This document shows, one piece after another, positions 18,692 to 27,713 of a DNA stretch of 64,000 nucleotides; the first letter of the stretch is position 1, and each line of letters begins with the position of its first letter. Below the pieces are notes generated by a model. That model ran no database searches, had not been told where the DNA came from, and saw only the letters and a program-made list of their open reading frames with translations. The translations under genes were made by a program, and so were the position numbers. Source of the stretch: Actinoplanes sp. NBC_00393 (GTDB lineage Bacteria; Actinomycetota; Actinomycetes; Mycobacteriales; Micromonosporaceae); assembly GCF_036053395.1 (NCBI RefSeq), contig NZ_CP107942.1:7024501-7088500 (forward strand), written 5' to 3'.

Positions 18692-19075
18692 ATGGACAGA
18701 GACGCGCCGACCTACAGCATGGGGCGCGCCGCCGAGCTGATCGGCGTGACGCCCGCCTTCCTGCGCAGCCTGGACGACGCCGGCCTGATCGCGCCGGAAC
18801 GCTCCGACGGCGGTCACCGCCGCTATTCCCGCCACCAACTCGACCTCGCCGCCCGCGTCCGGCAACTGCTCGACGAGGGCATCCTGCTCACCGCCGCCTG
18901 CCGCATCGTCTTGCTGGAGGACCGGCTGGCCGACGCGCACCAGCGGATCGCCGACCTCGGCGGCAAGCTGCGCCCCGGCGAGCACACCAGCATCCCCGGG
19001 CAGACCCGTCGCGACCTGGGCGCCACCCGCTACTACTCGGCGCCCCGCCCGGAACGGTCGCCCTCCGCACCCTGA
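18692..19075 (+). CDS. MerR-family transcriptional regulator
   Basis: A 127-residue protein with an N-terminal MerR winged HTH: YSMGRAAELIGVTPAFLRSL, then GLIAPERSDGGHRRYSRHQL. A helix with ILLTAACRIVLLEDRLADAH follows as the dimerisation region. No C-terminal effector domain or metal-binding Cys set is present. The start ATG has TAAGGAG six bases upstream. A hairpin and a long leader precede it. A downstream two-component pair (gap 44 bases) is in the same direction. The target and signal are unknown. Confidence 0.88.
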   Translation: MDRDAPTYSMGRAAELIGVTPAFLRSLDDAGLIAPERSDGGHRRYSRHQLDLAARVRQLLDEGILLTAACRIVLLEDRLADAHQRIADLGGKLRPGEHTSIPGQTRRDLGATRYYSAPRPERSPSAP

Positions 19076-19119
19076 CCCGGCCTGGCCACCCGCATCCATG
19101 ACGTGCGATCGTCACCCTC

Positions 19120-20403
19120 ATGCCCCCCGTGATTGCCGACGACTGGCGGCGGCCAGGTCCGACCCCCACCCAGCGCCGCAACGACGTCTGGATCGGGCTC
19201 GCGGTAATGGCGGTCGCGGTCCTCAACCTCTTCCTCTCCCGCAGCGCCGGCATCCTGCACAGCGACGACGTGCCGGCCCGCGCCGAGCAGATCGCCTGGG
19301 CGGTCGGCACCACCCTGCCGCTGGCCTGGCGCCGCCGGTGGCCGGAGGCGGTCGCGATCGTGATGTCGGTGCTCTTCATCGGCAGCCAGTTCCGGGGCGC
19401 CCAGGAGCAGCAGGTCGCGTCCTACGCCCTGTTCGCCGCCATCTACACGCTCGGCGCCTGGGGTCCGGACCACCGGCGGTCCCGGTTCATGCGCCTCGGG
19501 ATCATCGCGGCGATGTTCGTCTGGCTCACCGTCTCGTTCCTGACGACGGTCGACGAGATGACCAGCGCGGACTTCTCCGGCGCCTCCGGGGAACTGCCGG
19601 CGCTCTGGTCGCTGGTGTTCAACATCTACGGACTCAACGTGGTCTTCTTCGGCTCGGTCTACCTGATCGGCGACGCCGCCTGGAACAGCGCCCACCGGCA
19701 GCACCAGCTGGAGAACCAGGCCGCCGAACTGCGGGCGGCCCAGGCCGCGGCCGCCGAACGGGCGGTCATCGGCGAGCGCGTCCGGATCGCGCGGGAGCTG
19801 CACGACGTGGTCGCGCACCACGTGTCAGTGATGGGCATCCAGGCCTCCGCCTGCCGGCGCGCGATGGACAAGGACCCGGCCCGGGCCCGGACCGCGCTCA
19901 CCGCGATCGAGGACGGCGCCCGGACCGCGGTGGACGAGCTACGGCGGATGCTGGGCGCGCTGCGCGCCTCCGGAGCGACCACGGACACCGCGGCGGCCGG
20001 GATCGACCGGATCCCACAGATCGCCGACAACGCCCGCGACGCCGGGCTGGCCGTGCAGTACGCCGCGTACGGCGAGCAAGTCGCCCTGCCCGACTCGGTG
20101 TCGCAGGCCGCGTACCGGATCGTGCAGGAGGCGGTGACGAACACGCTCAAGCACGCGAACGCCACCAGCCTGGACATCCGGGTCCGGTACCTGAGCGGCG
20201 GCGTGGAGCTGGACGTCACCGACGACGGCCGGGGCGGGGCGCCGGGCGCGGCGGGCGGGATGGGTCTGATCGGCATGCGGGAGAGGGTGGCTGTGCACGA
20301 CGGGGAACTGGAACACGGTCCGCGCGGCGGCGGGGGCGGTTATCGGGTGCGGGCTCGTCTGCCGTACGCCGCCGCACTCACCACCGCCGGAGGGAAGCCA
20401 TGA
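19120..20403 (+). CDS. NarL-type sensor histidine kinase
   Basis: Membrane sensor kinase of 427 residues. The N-terminal half has four to five hydrophobic segments (for example WIGLAVMAVAVLNLFL). The cytosolic half has a HisKA_3 box, RVRIARELHDVVAHHVSVMG with the phospho-accepting His, and a HATPase with QEAVTNTLKHA and DDGRGG...GMGLIGMRERV. Its stop overlaps the start of the response regulator in an ATGA. An ABC-2 exporter follows in the same direction, a common pairing for drug- or envelope-stress sensing. The signal is not known. Confidence 0.93.
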   Translation: MPPVIADDWRRPGPTPTQRRNDVWIGLAVMAVAVLNLFLSRSAGILHSDDVPARAEQIAWAVGTTLPLAWRRRWPEAVAIVMSVLFIGSQFRGAQEQQVASYALFAAIYTLGAWGPDHRRSRFMRLGIIAAMFVWLTVSFLTTVDEMTSADFSGASGELPALWSLVFNIYGLNVVFFGSVYLIGDAAWNSAHRQHQLENQAAELRAAQAAAAERAVIGERVRIARELHDVVAHHVSVMGIQASACRRAMDKDPARARTALTAIEDGARTAVDELRRMLGALRASGATTDTAAAGIDRIPQIADNARDAGLAVQYAAYGEQVALPDSVSQAAYRIVQEAVTNTLKHANATSLDIRVRYLSGGVELDVTDDGRGGAPGAAGGMGLIGMRERVAVHDGELEHGPRGGGGGYRVRARLPYAAALTTAGGKP

Positions 20404-21059
20404 CGATCAGCGTGCTGCTCGCCGACGATCACGCGCTGGTGCGTACCGGATTCCGGGTCATCCTCGAGATGGAGGACGACATCACCGTGGTCGGCGAGGC
20501 CGCGGACGGCGCCCAGGCCACCGACCTGGCGCTGCGGCTGCGGCCGGACGTGGTGCTGATGGACGTGGAGATGCCCGGCGTCGACGGGCTGGAGGCCACC
20601 CGCCGGATCGCCGCACAGGGCGGTCCCTCGGTGCTGATCCTGACCACCTTCGACCGCGACGACTACCTGTTCGCCGCGCTGCAGGCCGGGGCCAGCGGGT
20701 TCCTGCTGAAGAACGGCACGCCGGAGGCCCTCACCGAGGCGGTCCGGGTGATCGCCGCCGGCGACGCTCTGCTGGCACCCGCGGTCACCCGCCGGGTCAT
20801 CGCCGAGTTCAGCACGCCCCGGCCGCGGAACCCGGAACCGGGCGCCCGCCTCGACGAGCTGACCCCGCGCGAGCACGAGGTGCTGATCCTGCTGGCCGGG
20901 GGCGCCACCAACGCCGAGATCGCGACCGAGCTGCACCTCGGTGAGACGACCGTGAAGACGCACGTCAGCCGGGTGTTGACCAAGTTGGGGGCGCGGGACC
21001 GGACGCAGGCGGTGGTTCTCGCGTACGAGCTCGGGGTGGTCCGTCCTTCGCAAGGATGA
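20400..21059 (+). CDS. NarL/LuxR-family response regulator
   Basis: The 219-residue regulator begins MTISVLLADDHALVRTGF and has acidic pocket residues DD at 9-10, phospho-acceptor Asp55 (VLMDVEMPG), Lys in FLLKNG, and a C-terminal LuxR HTH (LTPREHEVLILLAGGATNAE; TVKTHVSRVLTKLG). It starts inside the kinase stop codon and is translationally coupled. It is expected to activate transcription when phosphorylated; the adjacent ABC transporter genes are likely targets (inference). Confidence 0.95.
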   Translation: MTISVLLADDHALVRTGFRVILEMEDDITVVGEAADGAQATDLALRLRPDVVLMDVEMPGVDGLEATRRIAAQGGPSVLILTTFDRDDYLFAALQAGASGFLLKNGTPEALTEAVRVIAAGDALLAPAVTRRVIAEFSTPRPRNPEPGARLDELTPREHEVLILLAGGATNAEIATELHLGETTVKTHVSRVLTKLGARDRTQAVVLAYELGVVRPSQG

Positions 21060-21120
21060 CCCGGCCGGGTCGTTCCCGCGCCGGACGACACAGACATAGA
21101 TCAACGCCTAGCGTGAGTTC

Positions 21121-22014
21121 ATGACCACCGTCCTCAACGTCGATGCCGTCAACCGGTCCTTCGGCGATCGCCAGGTCCTCAAGGACGTGTCGTTCGCGGT
21201 GGAATCCGGCCGGCTGACCGGGTTCGTCGGTGCCAACGGCGCCGGCAAGACCACCACCATGCGGATCATCCTGGGCGTGCTCGCCGCCGACTCGGGCGCG
21301 GCGACCTGGAAGGGTGCGCCGATGAACCGGGCCATCCGGTCGCGCTTCGGCTACATGCCGGAGGAGCGCGGGCTCTACCCGAAGATGACCGTCGCCGAAC
21401 AGGTCGTCTATCTGGGCCGGCTGCACGGGATGAGCACCGGGGACGCCAAGCGCAACACCACCGGCCTGCTCGAGCGCCTGGAGCTGGCCGAACGGGCCGG
21501 AGACCCGGTGGAGAAGCTGTCGCTCGGCAACCAGCAGCGCGCCCAGATCGCCGCGGCGCTGGTCCACGACCCGGAACTGCTGGTCCTGGACGAGCCGTTC
21601 TCCGGTCTGGACCCGCTCGCCGTCGACAACGTCGTGACGGTCCTGCGCGAACGGGCCGCCGCCGGCACCGCGGTGCTCTTCTCCAGCCACCAACTGGACG
21701 TCGTCGAGCGCCTCTGCGACGACCTGGTGATCATCGCCGACGGCACGATCCGGGCCGCCGGCAGCCGCACCTACCTGCGTGAGCAGTACGCGTTGCCGCG
21801 CTACTCGGTCGAGGTCGGCGCCGACGCCGGCTGGCTGCGCGACGAACCCGGGGTGACTCTGGTCGAGCTGGACGGCCCGCGCGCCGTCATCGACCTGGAC
21901 CCGGTGACCGACGACCAGCAGGTGCTGCGGTCCGCCCTGGCCCGCGGCCCGGTCCGCGCGTTCGGCCCGGTCCGCCCCTCCCTCGCCGAGATCTTCCGAG
22001 AGGTTATCCAGTGA
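21121..22014 (+). CDS. ABC-2 type transporter ATP-binding protein
   Basis: ATPase subunit of 297 residues: Walker A GANGAGKTT (about 38-46), signature LSLGNQQR, Walker B LLVLDEPFSGL, and H-loop FSSHQLD. A C-terminal extension of about 80 residues (RYSVEVGADAGW...) matches the DUF4162-type tail of NatA-like exporters. The start ATG lies 61 bases after the response regulator. It overlaps the permease gene by four bases (GTGA). The substrate is unknown; sodium or drug export is typical of the family. Confidence 0.93.
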   Translation: MTTVLNVDAVNRSFGDRQVLKDVSFAVESGRLTGFVGANGAGKTTTMRIILGVLAADSGAATWKGAPMNRAIRSRFGYMPEERGLYPKMTVAEQVVYLGRLHGMSTGDAKRNTTGLLERLELAERAGDPVEKLSLGNQQRAQIAAALVHDPELLVLDEPFSGLDPLAVDNVVTVLRERAAAGTAVLFSSHQLDVVERLCDDLVIIADGTIRAAGSRTYLREQYALPRYSVEVGADAGWLRDEPGVTLVELDGPRAVIDLDPVTDDQQVLRSALARGPVRAFGPVRPSLAEIFREVIQ

Positions 22015-23078
22015 CCACGTTCCAAGCCACCCGGCTGGTGGCGGCCCGGGAGCTCCGCGCCAAGCTGCGGGACAAGGCGTTCATCTTCAGCACGTTGTCG
22101 TTCCTGTTCATCCTGATCGCGTCGATCGTCGTGCCGACCCTGCTGGAGAGCGGCCCCACCAAGGTCGCGGTGACCGACACCGCGTCGGTGGCGCCCCTGC
22201 AGCAGGCCGGTATGGAGGTCCAGCAGGTTCCCGACGAGGCGACCGCCGAGCAGCTGGTGCGTGACGGCGAGGTGGAGGCCGCGGTGGTCGCCGGGCCCCG
22301 GGTGATCGCCCTAGAGGACGCGCCGGGCGACGTGGTGGACGCGCTGAGCACCGCACCCCCGGTCGAGCTGCTCGACGCCCCGGCGTTCAACCCGGCCCTG
22401 GCGATCTTCGTGCCACTGGCCATCGCCATGCTCTGCTACATCACGTCGCTGCTCTTCGGGCTGCAGATCGCGCAGAGCGTGGTCGAGGAGAAGCAGACCC
22501 GGATCATCGAGATCCTGGTCTCCAGCATTCCGCCCCGGGCGCTGCTCGCCGGCAAGGTCGCCGCGATGACGCTGCTCGCCTTCGCCCAGATCCTGGTACT
22601 GACGGTGATCGCCCTGGTCGGCACCACGATGACCGACATCGACAGCGGCCTGCTCACCGCACTCCGGCCGGCTCTCGGCTGGTTCGTGCCGTTCTTCGTG
22701 CTCGGCTTCATCATGCTGGCCGCGATCTGGGCCGGCACCGGCGCGCTCGCCGCCCGCCAGGAGGACCTCGGCAGCACCTCCGGAACGGTGCAGATGGTGG
22801 TGCTCATCCCGTTCTTCGCGGTGATCTTCCTGCGGGACAACGCCGCGGCCCTGCAGTTCCTCTCGTACTTCCCGTTCTCCGCGCCGATGGCGATGCCGAT
22901 CCGGATCTTCCAGGGTGACGCCGCCGGATGGGAGCCGTTCGTGGCGCTGGCGATCCTGGCGCTCACCTCGGTCGCCCTGCTCGCGGTCGGCGCCCGGATC
23001 TACGAGGGTTCGCTGCTGCGCACCAACACGCGGACGTCCTTCGCGACGGCGTGGCGCTCCCGCTCGACGGTGAGCTGA
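22011..23078 (+). CDS. ABC-2 family permease (NatB-like)
   Basis: A 355-residue membrane protein. One N-terminal membrane segment (IFSTLSFLFILIASIVVPTL) is followed by an extracytoplasmic loop to about residue 120, then five hydrophobic segments (AIFVPLAIAMLCYITSLLFG; LLAFAQILVLTVIALVG; and others). The motif EEKQTRIIEILVSSIPP after the second membrane helix is characteristic of NatB/YhaP-type ABC-2 permeases. GTG start overlapping the ATPase stop. Together they form one exporter, likely controlled by the preceding two-component system. Confidence 0.92.
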   Translation: MTTFQATRLVAARELRAKLRDKAFIFSTLSFLFILIASIVVPTLLESGPTKVAVTDTASVAPLQQAGMEVQQVPDEATAEQLVRDGEVEAAVVAGPRVIALEDAPGDVVDALSTAPPVELLDAPAFNPALAIFVPLAIAMLCYITSLLFGLQIAQSVVEEKQTRIIEILVSSIPPRALLAGKVAAMTLLAFAQILVLTVIALVGTTMTDIDSGLLTALRPALGWFVPFFVLGFIMLAAIWAGTGALAARQEDLGSTSGTVQMVVLIPFFAVIFLRDNAAALQFLSYFPFSAPMAMPIRIFQGDAAGWEPFVALAILALTSVALLAVGARIYEGSLLRTNTRTSFATAWRSRSTVS

Positions 23079-23155
23079 GACGCCCGTTGCAGGTGCCGGG
23101 TCGATGATCCCCAGTCGGTGGACATCGCCCGGCACCTGCGGGCAGGATCAAGGAC

Positions 23156-24136
23156 ATGTCGATGCGCTGGGGCATGACCGTGCCGCTCAGCGGCGTCTCG
23201 CTCGCCGAGCACGCCGCCGTCTACTCGGCCCTGGCCGATGCGGGTTTCACCGACGTCTGGTCGGCGGAGGTGGCCGGCACCGACGCGTTCACCCCGCTGA
23301 CCCTGGCCGCCGCCTGGGAGCCCCGGCTGCGGCTGGGCACCGCGATCGCGCCGGTCTTCACGCGGGGACCGGGCCTGCTGGCGATGACCGCGGCGGCGCT
23401 GGCCGAGACCGCGCCGGGCCGGTTCCAGTTCGGCATCGGGGCCTCCTCGCCGGTGGTCTCCGGCGACTGGAACGCTGCCGACTTCGTGAAGCCGTTCGCG
23501 CGCAGCCGCGACATGCTCCGCTTCCTGCGCGCGGCGCTGGCCGGCGAGATGGTCGACGAGCAGTTCGAGACGTTCCGGGTGCGGCGCTTCCGCCTGGAGC
23601 GGCCGCCCGCCACCCCGCCGCAGATCATGCTGGCTGCGCTGCGCCCGCAGATGCTGCGCCTCGCCGCCGCCGAGGCCGACGGCGTGATCCTCAACTGGCT
23701 CTCCCCCGGCGACGTCGGCACCGCCCTCGCCGAGACCAAGGCGGCCGGGCCGGGCTTCGACGTGGCGGCCCGGATCTTCGTGATCCCGACCGAGGACATC
23801 GGCTACGCCCGCACGATCGGCCGTCGCATGATCACGTCGTACCTCACCGTGCCGGCGTATGCGGCCTTCCACCGCTGGCTCGGCCGGGAGACGGTGCTGG
23901 CCCCGATGTGGCAGGCGTGGGAGTCCGGCGACCGTAAGGGCGCGCTGGCCGCGATCCCCGACGAGCTGGTCGACGAGCTGATCGTGCACGGGTCACCCGA
24001 GCAGTGCCGCGAGCGCGTCCAGGCGTATGCGGAGGCCGGGATCACCGTCCCGGTCATGGCGCTGACCCCGACGCCCGAGCTGGAGCGCGGTGGCGCGAAG
24101 GCCCTGGGCGAGCTGATCGCCGCGCTCGGCCGCTGA
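23156..24136 (+). CDS. LLM-class flavin/F420-dependent oxidoreductase
   Basis: TIM-barrel oxidoreductase of 326 residues of the luciferase-like monooxygenase superfamily. Landmarks: RWGMTVPLSG at the start, LGTAIAPVFTRGPGLLAMTAA, GRFQFGIGASSPV, and LAAAEADGVILNWLSP. The last segment (HGSPEQCRERVQAYAEAGIT) is typical of actinobacterial F420-dependent members. It is monocistronic. Whether it uses F420 or FMN, and on what substrate, cannot be told from sequence. Confidence 0.88.
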   Translation: MSMRWGMTVPLSGVSLAEHAAVYSALADAGFTDVWSAEVAGTDAFTPLTLAAAWEPRLRLGTAIAPVFTRGPGLLAMTAAALAETAPGRFQFGIGASSPVVSGDWNAADFVKPFARSRDMLRFLRAALAGEMVDEQFETFRVRRFRLERPPATPPQIMLAALRPQMLRLAAAEADGVILNWLSPGDVGTALAETKAAGPGFDVAARIFVIPTEDIGYARTIGRRMITSYLTVPAYAAFHRWLGRETVLAPMWQAWESGDRKGALAAIPDELVDELIVHGSPEQCRERVQAYAEAGITVPVMALTPTPELERGGAKALGELIAALGR

Positions 24137-24264
24137 CCCCTCAGCCGCCGTCCGGCGCCTCCCGCAGCTGTTCCAGCAGCTCGCTCTGGACGGCCGCACC
24201 GCGTTCGGCCGCCCGCGGTTCGCGCTTCCGGTTAATCCGTTGACCCTGATGCCAGGCTGAGGGC

Positions 24265-24747
24265 ATGTCGATCGAGATCAGACCATTCACTGCCGCCGAC
24301 ATCGATGCGGTCGTCGAGTTCGCGTTGCGGGCGTGGGCGCCGGTCTTCGAGTCCTTCGAGAAGGTTCTCGGGCCGGAGATCTTCCCGCTGGCGTATCCGA
24401 ACTGGCTGGAGTCGCAGGCCCGCGACGTGACCCGGACCTGCACCGAGCACGCGGAGCACACGCTCGTGGCGGTCCTCGACGGACGGCCGGTCGGGTTCGC
24501 CGCCTCGATCTACGACGAGGGCGCGTCCAGTGGGGAGATCGAGATGATCGCGGTCGACCCGGAGCACCACCGGCAGGGCATCGCCGCCGCGCTGATCGAG
24601 GAGTCACTCGGCCGGATGCGCGCGGCCGGGCTCAAGCTGGCCGGCGTCGGCACCGGCGGCGATCCCGGGCACGCGCCGGCCCGGGCCGCCTACGAGAAGG
24701 CCGGTTTCACCCCGCTGCCGCTGGTCCACTATTACCAGGCGCTCTGA
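24265..24747 (+). CDS. GNAT-family N-acetyltransferase
   Basis: A 160-residue GNAT with MSIEIRPFTAADIDAVVEFA at the N-terminus and the acetyl-CoA loop EIEMIAVDPEHHRQGIAAAL, where HRQGIA is the Q/R-x-x-G-x-A motif. It ends in YEKAGFTPLPLVHYYQAL, the usual last strands. Acceptor unknown. The 130 bases before it contain no clear gene. The coding region ends 166 bases before the convergent padR gene, whose terminator lies in between. Confidence 0.88.
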   Translation: MSIEIRPFTAADIDAVVEFALRAWAPVFESFEKVLGPEIFPLAYPNWLESQARDVTRTCTEHAEHTLVAVLDGRPVGFAASIYDEGASSGEIEMIAVDPEHHRQGIAAALIEESLGRMRAAGLKLAGVGTGGDPGHAPARAAYEKAGFTPLPLVHYYQAL

Positions 24748-24861
24748 GCGCAACCATCTGCTTGAGCCCGGCGGCCGCGTTGTGGCCGGGACCAGGCAGC
24801 CGGATCGCGCGGCTCGGCGGGACGGGGTAGTCGGGTTTCGGGGCGGGGAAAACCCGTACCG

Positions 24862-24899
24862 ATAGAAAAGCGCACCCCGGGTGAGCATCCCGGGGTGCG
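24862..24899 (-). terminator. Intrinsic terminator after padR
   Basis: A perfect 11-bp stem at 24871-24881 and 24889-24899 (CGCACCCCGGG with its complement) around a 7-base loop. On the minus strand it is followed by CTTTTC. It lies directly beyond the padR stop. Confidence 0.8.
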
Positions 24900-24913
24900 T
24901 GCTCTCTGGGGGG

Positions 24914-25516
24914 TCACTCGCCGTCGGCGAGGATGGCGTAAAGCTTGCGCTTCGTCTCGTTGAGCACCTCCAGCGCCTTCTGGCGCTGCTCGGGGGTGCC
25001 GGTGAAGCCGACCTGCTTGAGGGCGCTCATGATGCCGACCGCCGCGTCGCGGAAATCCTGCACCTGCGACATCGCGTCGGCGCCGAACTGGGCCCACGGC
25101 GGATTCTGCGCGGCGGCCTCGGCCTCGGGCCGGCCGTCGGCGGTGAGCTGGTAGCTCTTGCGGCTGCCCTCGGCGGTCGCCTCGATCAGGCCCTCGTCCT
25201 CCAGCATCTGGAGGGTGGGGTAGACCGAGCCGGGGCTGGGCCGCCAGATCCCGTTGGTGCGGGAATCCAGCTCCTGGATGATCTCGTAGCCGTGCATCGG
25301 GCGCTCCAGGAGCAGCGCCAGGATCGCCGGCCGCACGTTCTGCCGGGAGCCGCGGCCACCTCGGCGCGGGCCGTGCCGGCCGAACTCGGGCGGCGGGCCG
25401 CCCGGGCCGCCGGGGCCGAAGGGGAATCCGGGTGGGAAACCGAAACCGCGTCGGCGGGCCTCGCCGGCCCAGCCACCGCGTCCGTGCCCACGCTCACCAT
25501 CGTGCATGTACCTCAT
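24914..25516 (-). CDS. PadR-family transcriptional regulator
   Basis: The protein is 200 residues. An N-terminal Gly/Pro/Arg-rich tail of about 50 residues precedes the winged helix: RPAILALLLERPMHGYEIIQ, then RPSPGSVYPTLQMLEDEGLI, the PadR signature. The C-terminal helix (PEQRQKALEVLNETKRKL) is for dimerisation. ATG at 25516 is chosen, with a second ATG three codons on. A palindrome CGATATATCG lies 32 bases upstream of the start, and autoregulation is likely. It is divergent from a DUF4081-GNAT gene. The ligand is unknown. Confidence 0.9.
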   Translation of the reverse strand: MRYMHDGERGHGRGGWAGEARRRGFGFPPGFPFGPGGPGGPPPEFGRHGPRRGGRGSRQNVRPAILALLLERPMHGYEIIQELDSRTNGIWRPSPGSVYPTLQMLEDEGLIEATAEGSRKSYQLTADGRPEAEAAAQNPPWAQFGADAMSQVQDFRDAAVGIMSALKQVGFTGTPEQRQKALEVLNETKRKLYAILADGE

Positions 25517-25542
25517 GACCTTCTCCGTTCTGTTGGCGATAG

Positions 25543-25562
25543 TTAGACGATATATCGGCGAA
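25543..25562. promoter_or_regulatory. Candidate PadR operator
   Basis: A perfect 10-bp palindrome CGATATATCG (25548-25557) is extended by matching outer bases (TT-G left, C-AA right) to a near-palindrome of 20 bp. It sits between padR and the divergent GNAT gene and stands out as AT-rich in this genome. Binding by PadR is inferred. Confidence 0.6.
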
Positions 25563-25639
25563 CAGTCGAGGGCAAGGGTTTCTGGGAACGATGGGTTGCG
25601 GTACGTGTCGGGCCGCTCGGATCTGGCAATCTGGTACCT

Positions 25640-26479
25640 GTGTTGACGGTGCCCATTCGGCAGCTCGGCGAGTCCGAGCGCCCAGCGGTCGAGCGGATTC
25701 TGGACGCCGACCCCTATGCGGGCGCCCAGATCGCGGAGCGGGTGGCTTCGCACGGCCTCAACTGGTGGCGTTCCGACGGGCGGATCTACGGCTACGAGCC
25801 GGCCCGCCGGGTCGAGTCGATCATCTGGTCCGGCGCGCATCTCGTGCCGGTCGGAGCCACCCCGGCCGCGACCGCCGCCTTCGCCGATCTGCTCGGCTCC
25901 GACCCGCGGATCTGTTCGTCGATCATCGGCCGTGCCGAGGCGGTCCTGGACCTGTGGGACCGGCTCGGCGGGCACTGGGGGCCGGCCCGTGACGTGCGGC
26001 GCAACCAGCCGCTGCTGGTCACCGACCGTGATCCGCTGGTCCGCCCCGACCCGGACGTGCGCCTCGTCCGCTCCGGCGAGGTCGATCAGCTCTTCCCGGC
26101 CGCCGTCGCGATGTACACCGAGGAGGTCGGGGTCTCGCCGTTGCTCGACGACGGCGGGCGCGGCTACCGGCGGCGGATCGCCGAGCTGGTGAAGGGCAAG
26201 CGGGCGTATGCGAGGTTCGTCGGCGACCAGGTGATCTTCAAGGCCGAACTGGCGATCATCACCCACCGGACCACGCAGGTGCAGGGCGTCTGGGTGCACC
26301 CGGAGTATCGCGGGCACGGCCTGGCCACCGCCGCCATGGCCGCGGTGGTCTCCGACGCCCTGCGCCGGGTCGCACCCACCGTCAGCCTGTACGTCAACGA
26401 CTACAACAAAGCCGCACGCCGGGTCTACCAGCGGTGCGGCTTCGTCTCAGCAGGCTCGTTCGCGACGGTGCTCTTCTAG
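25640..26479 (+). CDS. DUF4081-GNAT acetyltransferase
   Basis: A 279-residue protein with an N-terminal DUF4081-type domain (ERPAVERILDADPYAGAQIA) and a C-terminal GNAT domain with QGVWVHPEYRGHGLATAAM, the acetyl-CoA loop, ending YQRCGFVSAGSFATVLF. This family is regularly found beside ispG-rip-dxr in Actinobacteria, as here. GTG start at 25640 or TTG at 25643. The substrate is unknown. Confidence 0.87.
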   Translation: MLTVPIRQLGESERPAVERILDADPYAGAQIAERVASHGLNWWRSDGRIYGYEPARRVESIIWSGAHLVPVGATPAATAAFADLLGSDPRICSSIIGRAEAVLDLWDRLGGHWGPARDVRRNQPLLVTDRDPLVRPDPDVRLVRSGEVDQLFPAAVAMYTEEVGVSPLLDDGGRGYRRRIAELVKGKRAYARFVGDQVIFKAELAIITHRTTQVQGVWVHPEYRGHGLATAAMAAVVSDALRRVAPTVSLYVNDYNKAARRVYQRCGFVSAGSFATVLF

Positions 26480-26506
26480 CGATTCACCGGTTACAAGGCG
26501 AATCGC
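26479..26506. terminator. Possible bidirectional hairpin between convergent genes
   Basis: Inverted repeat GCGATTC...GAATCGC (7 bp, 14-base loop) exactly in the short gap between two convergent genes. No T run on either side. It is weak, but the placement is right for a terminator. Confidence 0.35.
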
Positions 26507-26532
26507 CGCGGAGCGAAGCGGAGCCAGCAGGC

Positions 26533-27708
26533 TCAGTGCACGGTGACGGTCGGGCCGGGGAGTAGCTCGCGCAGCTCGTCGGGGAGGTCGGCGCCCATCT
26601 CGTCGGCGAGCCGCAGAGCCTCCTCGACCAGCGTCTCCACGATGATCGACTCGGGCACGGTCTTGATCACCTTGCCCTTGACGAAGATCTGACCCTTGCC
26701 GTTGCCGGAAGCCACCCCGAGGTCCGCCTCGCGCGCCTCGCCCGGCCCGTTCACCACGCAGCCCATGACGGCCACCCGCAGCGGCACCGGGAAGCCCTCG
26801 AGCGCGGCCGTGACCTGCTCGGCGAGCGTGTAGACGTCCACCTGGGCCCGGCCGCAGGACGGGCAGGAGACGATCTCCAGGCCGCGCTCGCGCAGACCCA
26901 GCGACTCCAGGATCTGGTTGCCGACCTTGATCTCCTCGACCGGCGGGGCGGAGAGCGAGACCCGGATCGTGTCGCCGATGCCCTCGGCGAGCAGGGCGCC
27001 GAACGCCACCGCGCTCTTGATCGTGCCCTGGAACGCCGGGCCGGCCTCGGTGACGCCCAGGTGCAGCGGGTAGTCGCACTGCTCGGCGAGCTGCCTATAC
27101 GCCCGGATCATGACGACCGGGTCGTTGTGCTTCACCGAGATCTTGATGTCCCGGAACCCGTGCTCCTCGAAGAGCGAGCACTCCCAGAGTGCCGACTCGA
27201 CCAGTGCCTCGGCGGTGGCCTTGCCGTACTTCTCCAGCAGCCGCTTGTCCAGCGAGCCGGCGTTGACGCCGATCCGGATCGGGATGCCGGCGTCGGAGGC
27301 CGCCTTGGCGATCTCCTTCACCTTGTCGTCGAACTGGCGGATGTTGCCCGGGTTCACCCGGACCGCGGCGCAGCCGGCGTCGATCGCGGCGAACACGTAC
27401 TTCGGCTGGAAGTGGATGTCGGCGATCACCGGGAGCTGCGACTTCTTGGCGATCGCGGGCAGCGCCTCGACGTCGTCCTGCGAGGGGACGGCGACCCGGA
27501 CGATCTGGCAGCCGGAGGCGGTGAGCTCGGCGATCTGCTGCAGGGTGGAGTTGACGTCGGCGGTGAGCGTGGTCGTCATCGACTGCACGCTGACCGGGGC
27601 GCCGCCGCCGACCAGCACGCCCCCGACGTTGATCTGGCGGCTGTGCCGGCGCGGAGCCAGCGGTGGCGGGGGGACGGCCGGCATTCCCAGACTGATCGGG
27701 GTCGTCAT
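26533..27708 (-). CDS. ispG: 4-hydroxy-3-methylbut-2-en-1-yl diphosphate synthase
   Basis: IspG (GcpE) is the penultimate MEP-pathway enzyme, a [4Fe-4S] reductive dehydratase. The protein is 391 residues. Visible: the TIM barrel with [34 protein letters not shown] and [14 protein letters not shown], and the cluster ligands in SCPSCGR and [13 protein letters not shown] at 27706-27708 is chosen ([10 protein letters not shown]); the frame stays open upstream without homology. It follows the site-2 protease gene after 5 bases, so ispG, rip and dxr form an operon. Confidence 0.97.
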   Translation of the reverse strand: MTTPISLGMPAVPPPPLAPRRHSRQINVGGVLVGGGAPVSVQSMTTTLTADVNSTLQQIAELTASGCQIVRVAVPSQDDVEALPAIAKKSQLPVIADIHFQPKYVFAAIDAGCAAVRVNPGNIRQFDDKVKEIAKAASDAGIPIRIGVNAGSLDKRLLEKYGKATAEALVESALWECSLFEEHGFRDIKISVKHNDPVVMIRAYRQLAEQCDYPLHLGVTEAGPAFQGTIKSAVAFGALLAEGIGDTIRVSLSAPPVEEIKVGNQILESLGLRERGLEIVSCPSCGRAQVDVYTLAEQVTAALEGFPVPLRVAVMGCVVNGPGEAREADLGVASGNGKGQIFVKGKVIKTVPESIIVETLVEEALRLADEMGADLPDELRELLPGPTVTVH

Positions 27709-27713
27709 CTCAC

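Noticed and set aside
24141..24245. Possible C-terminal fragment of a gene on the minus strand (basic, ending EQLREAPDGG)
   Set aside because: Too short, no homology visible, upstream part overlaps the GNAT gene.
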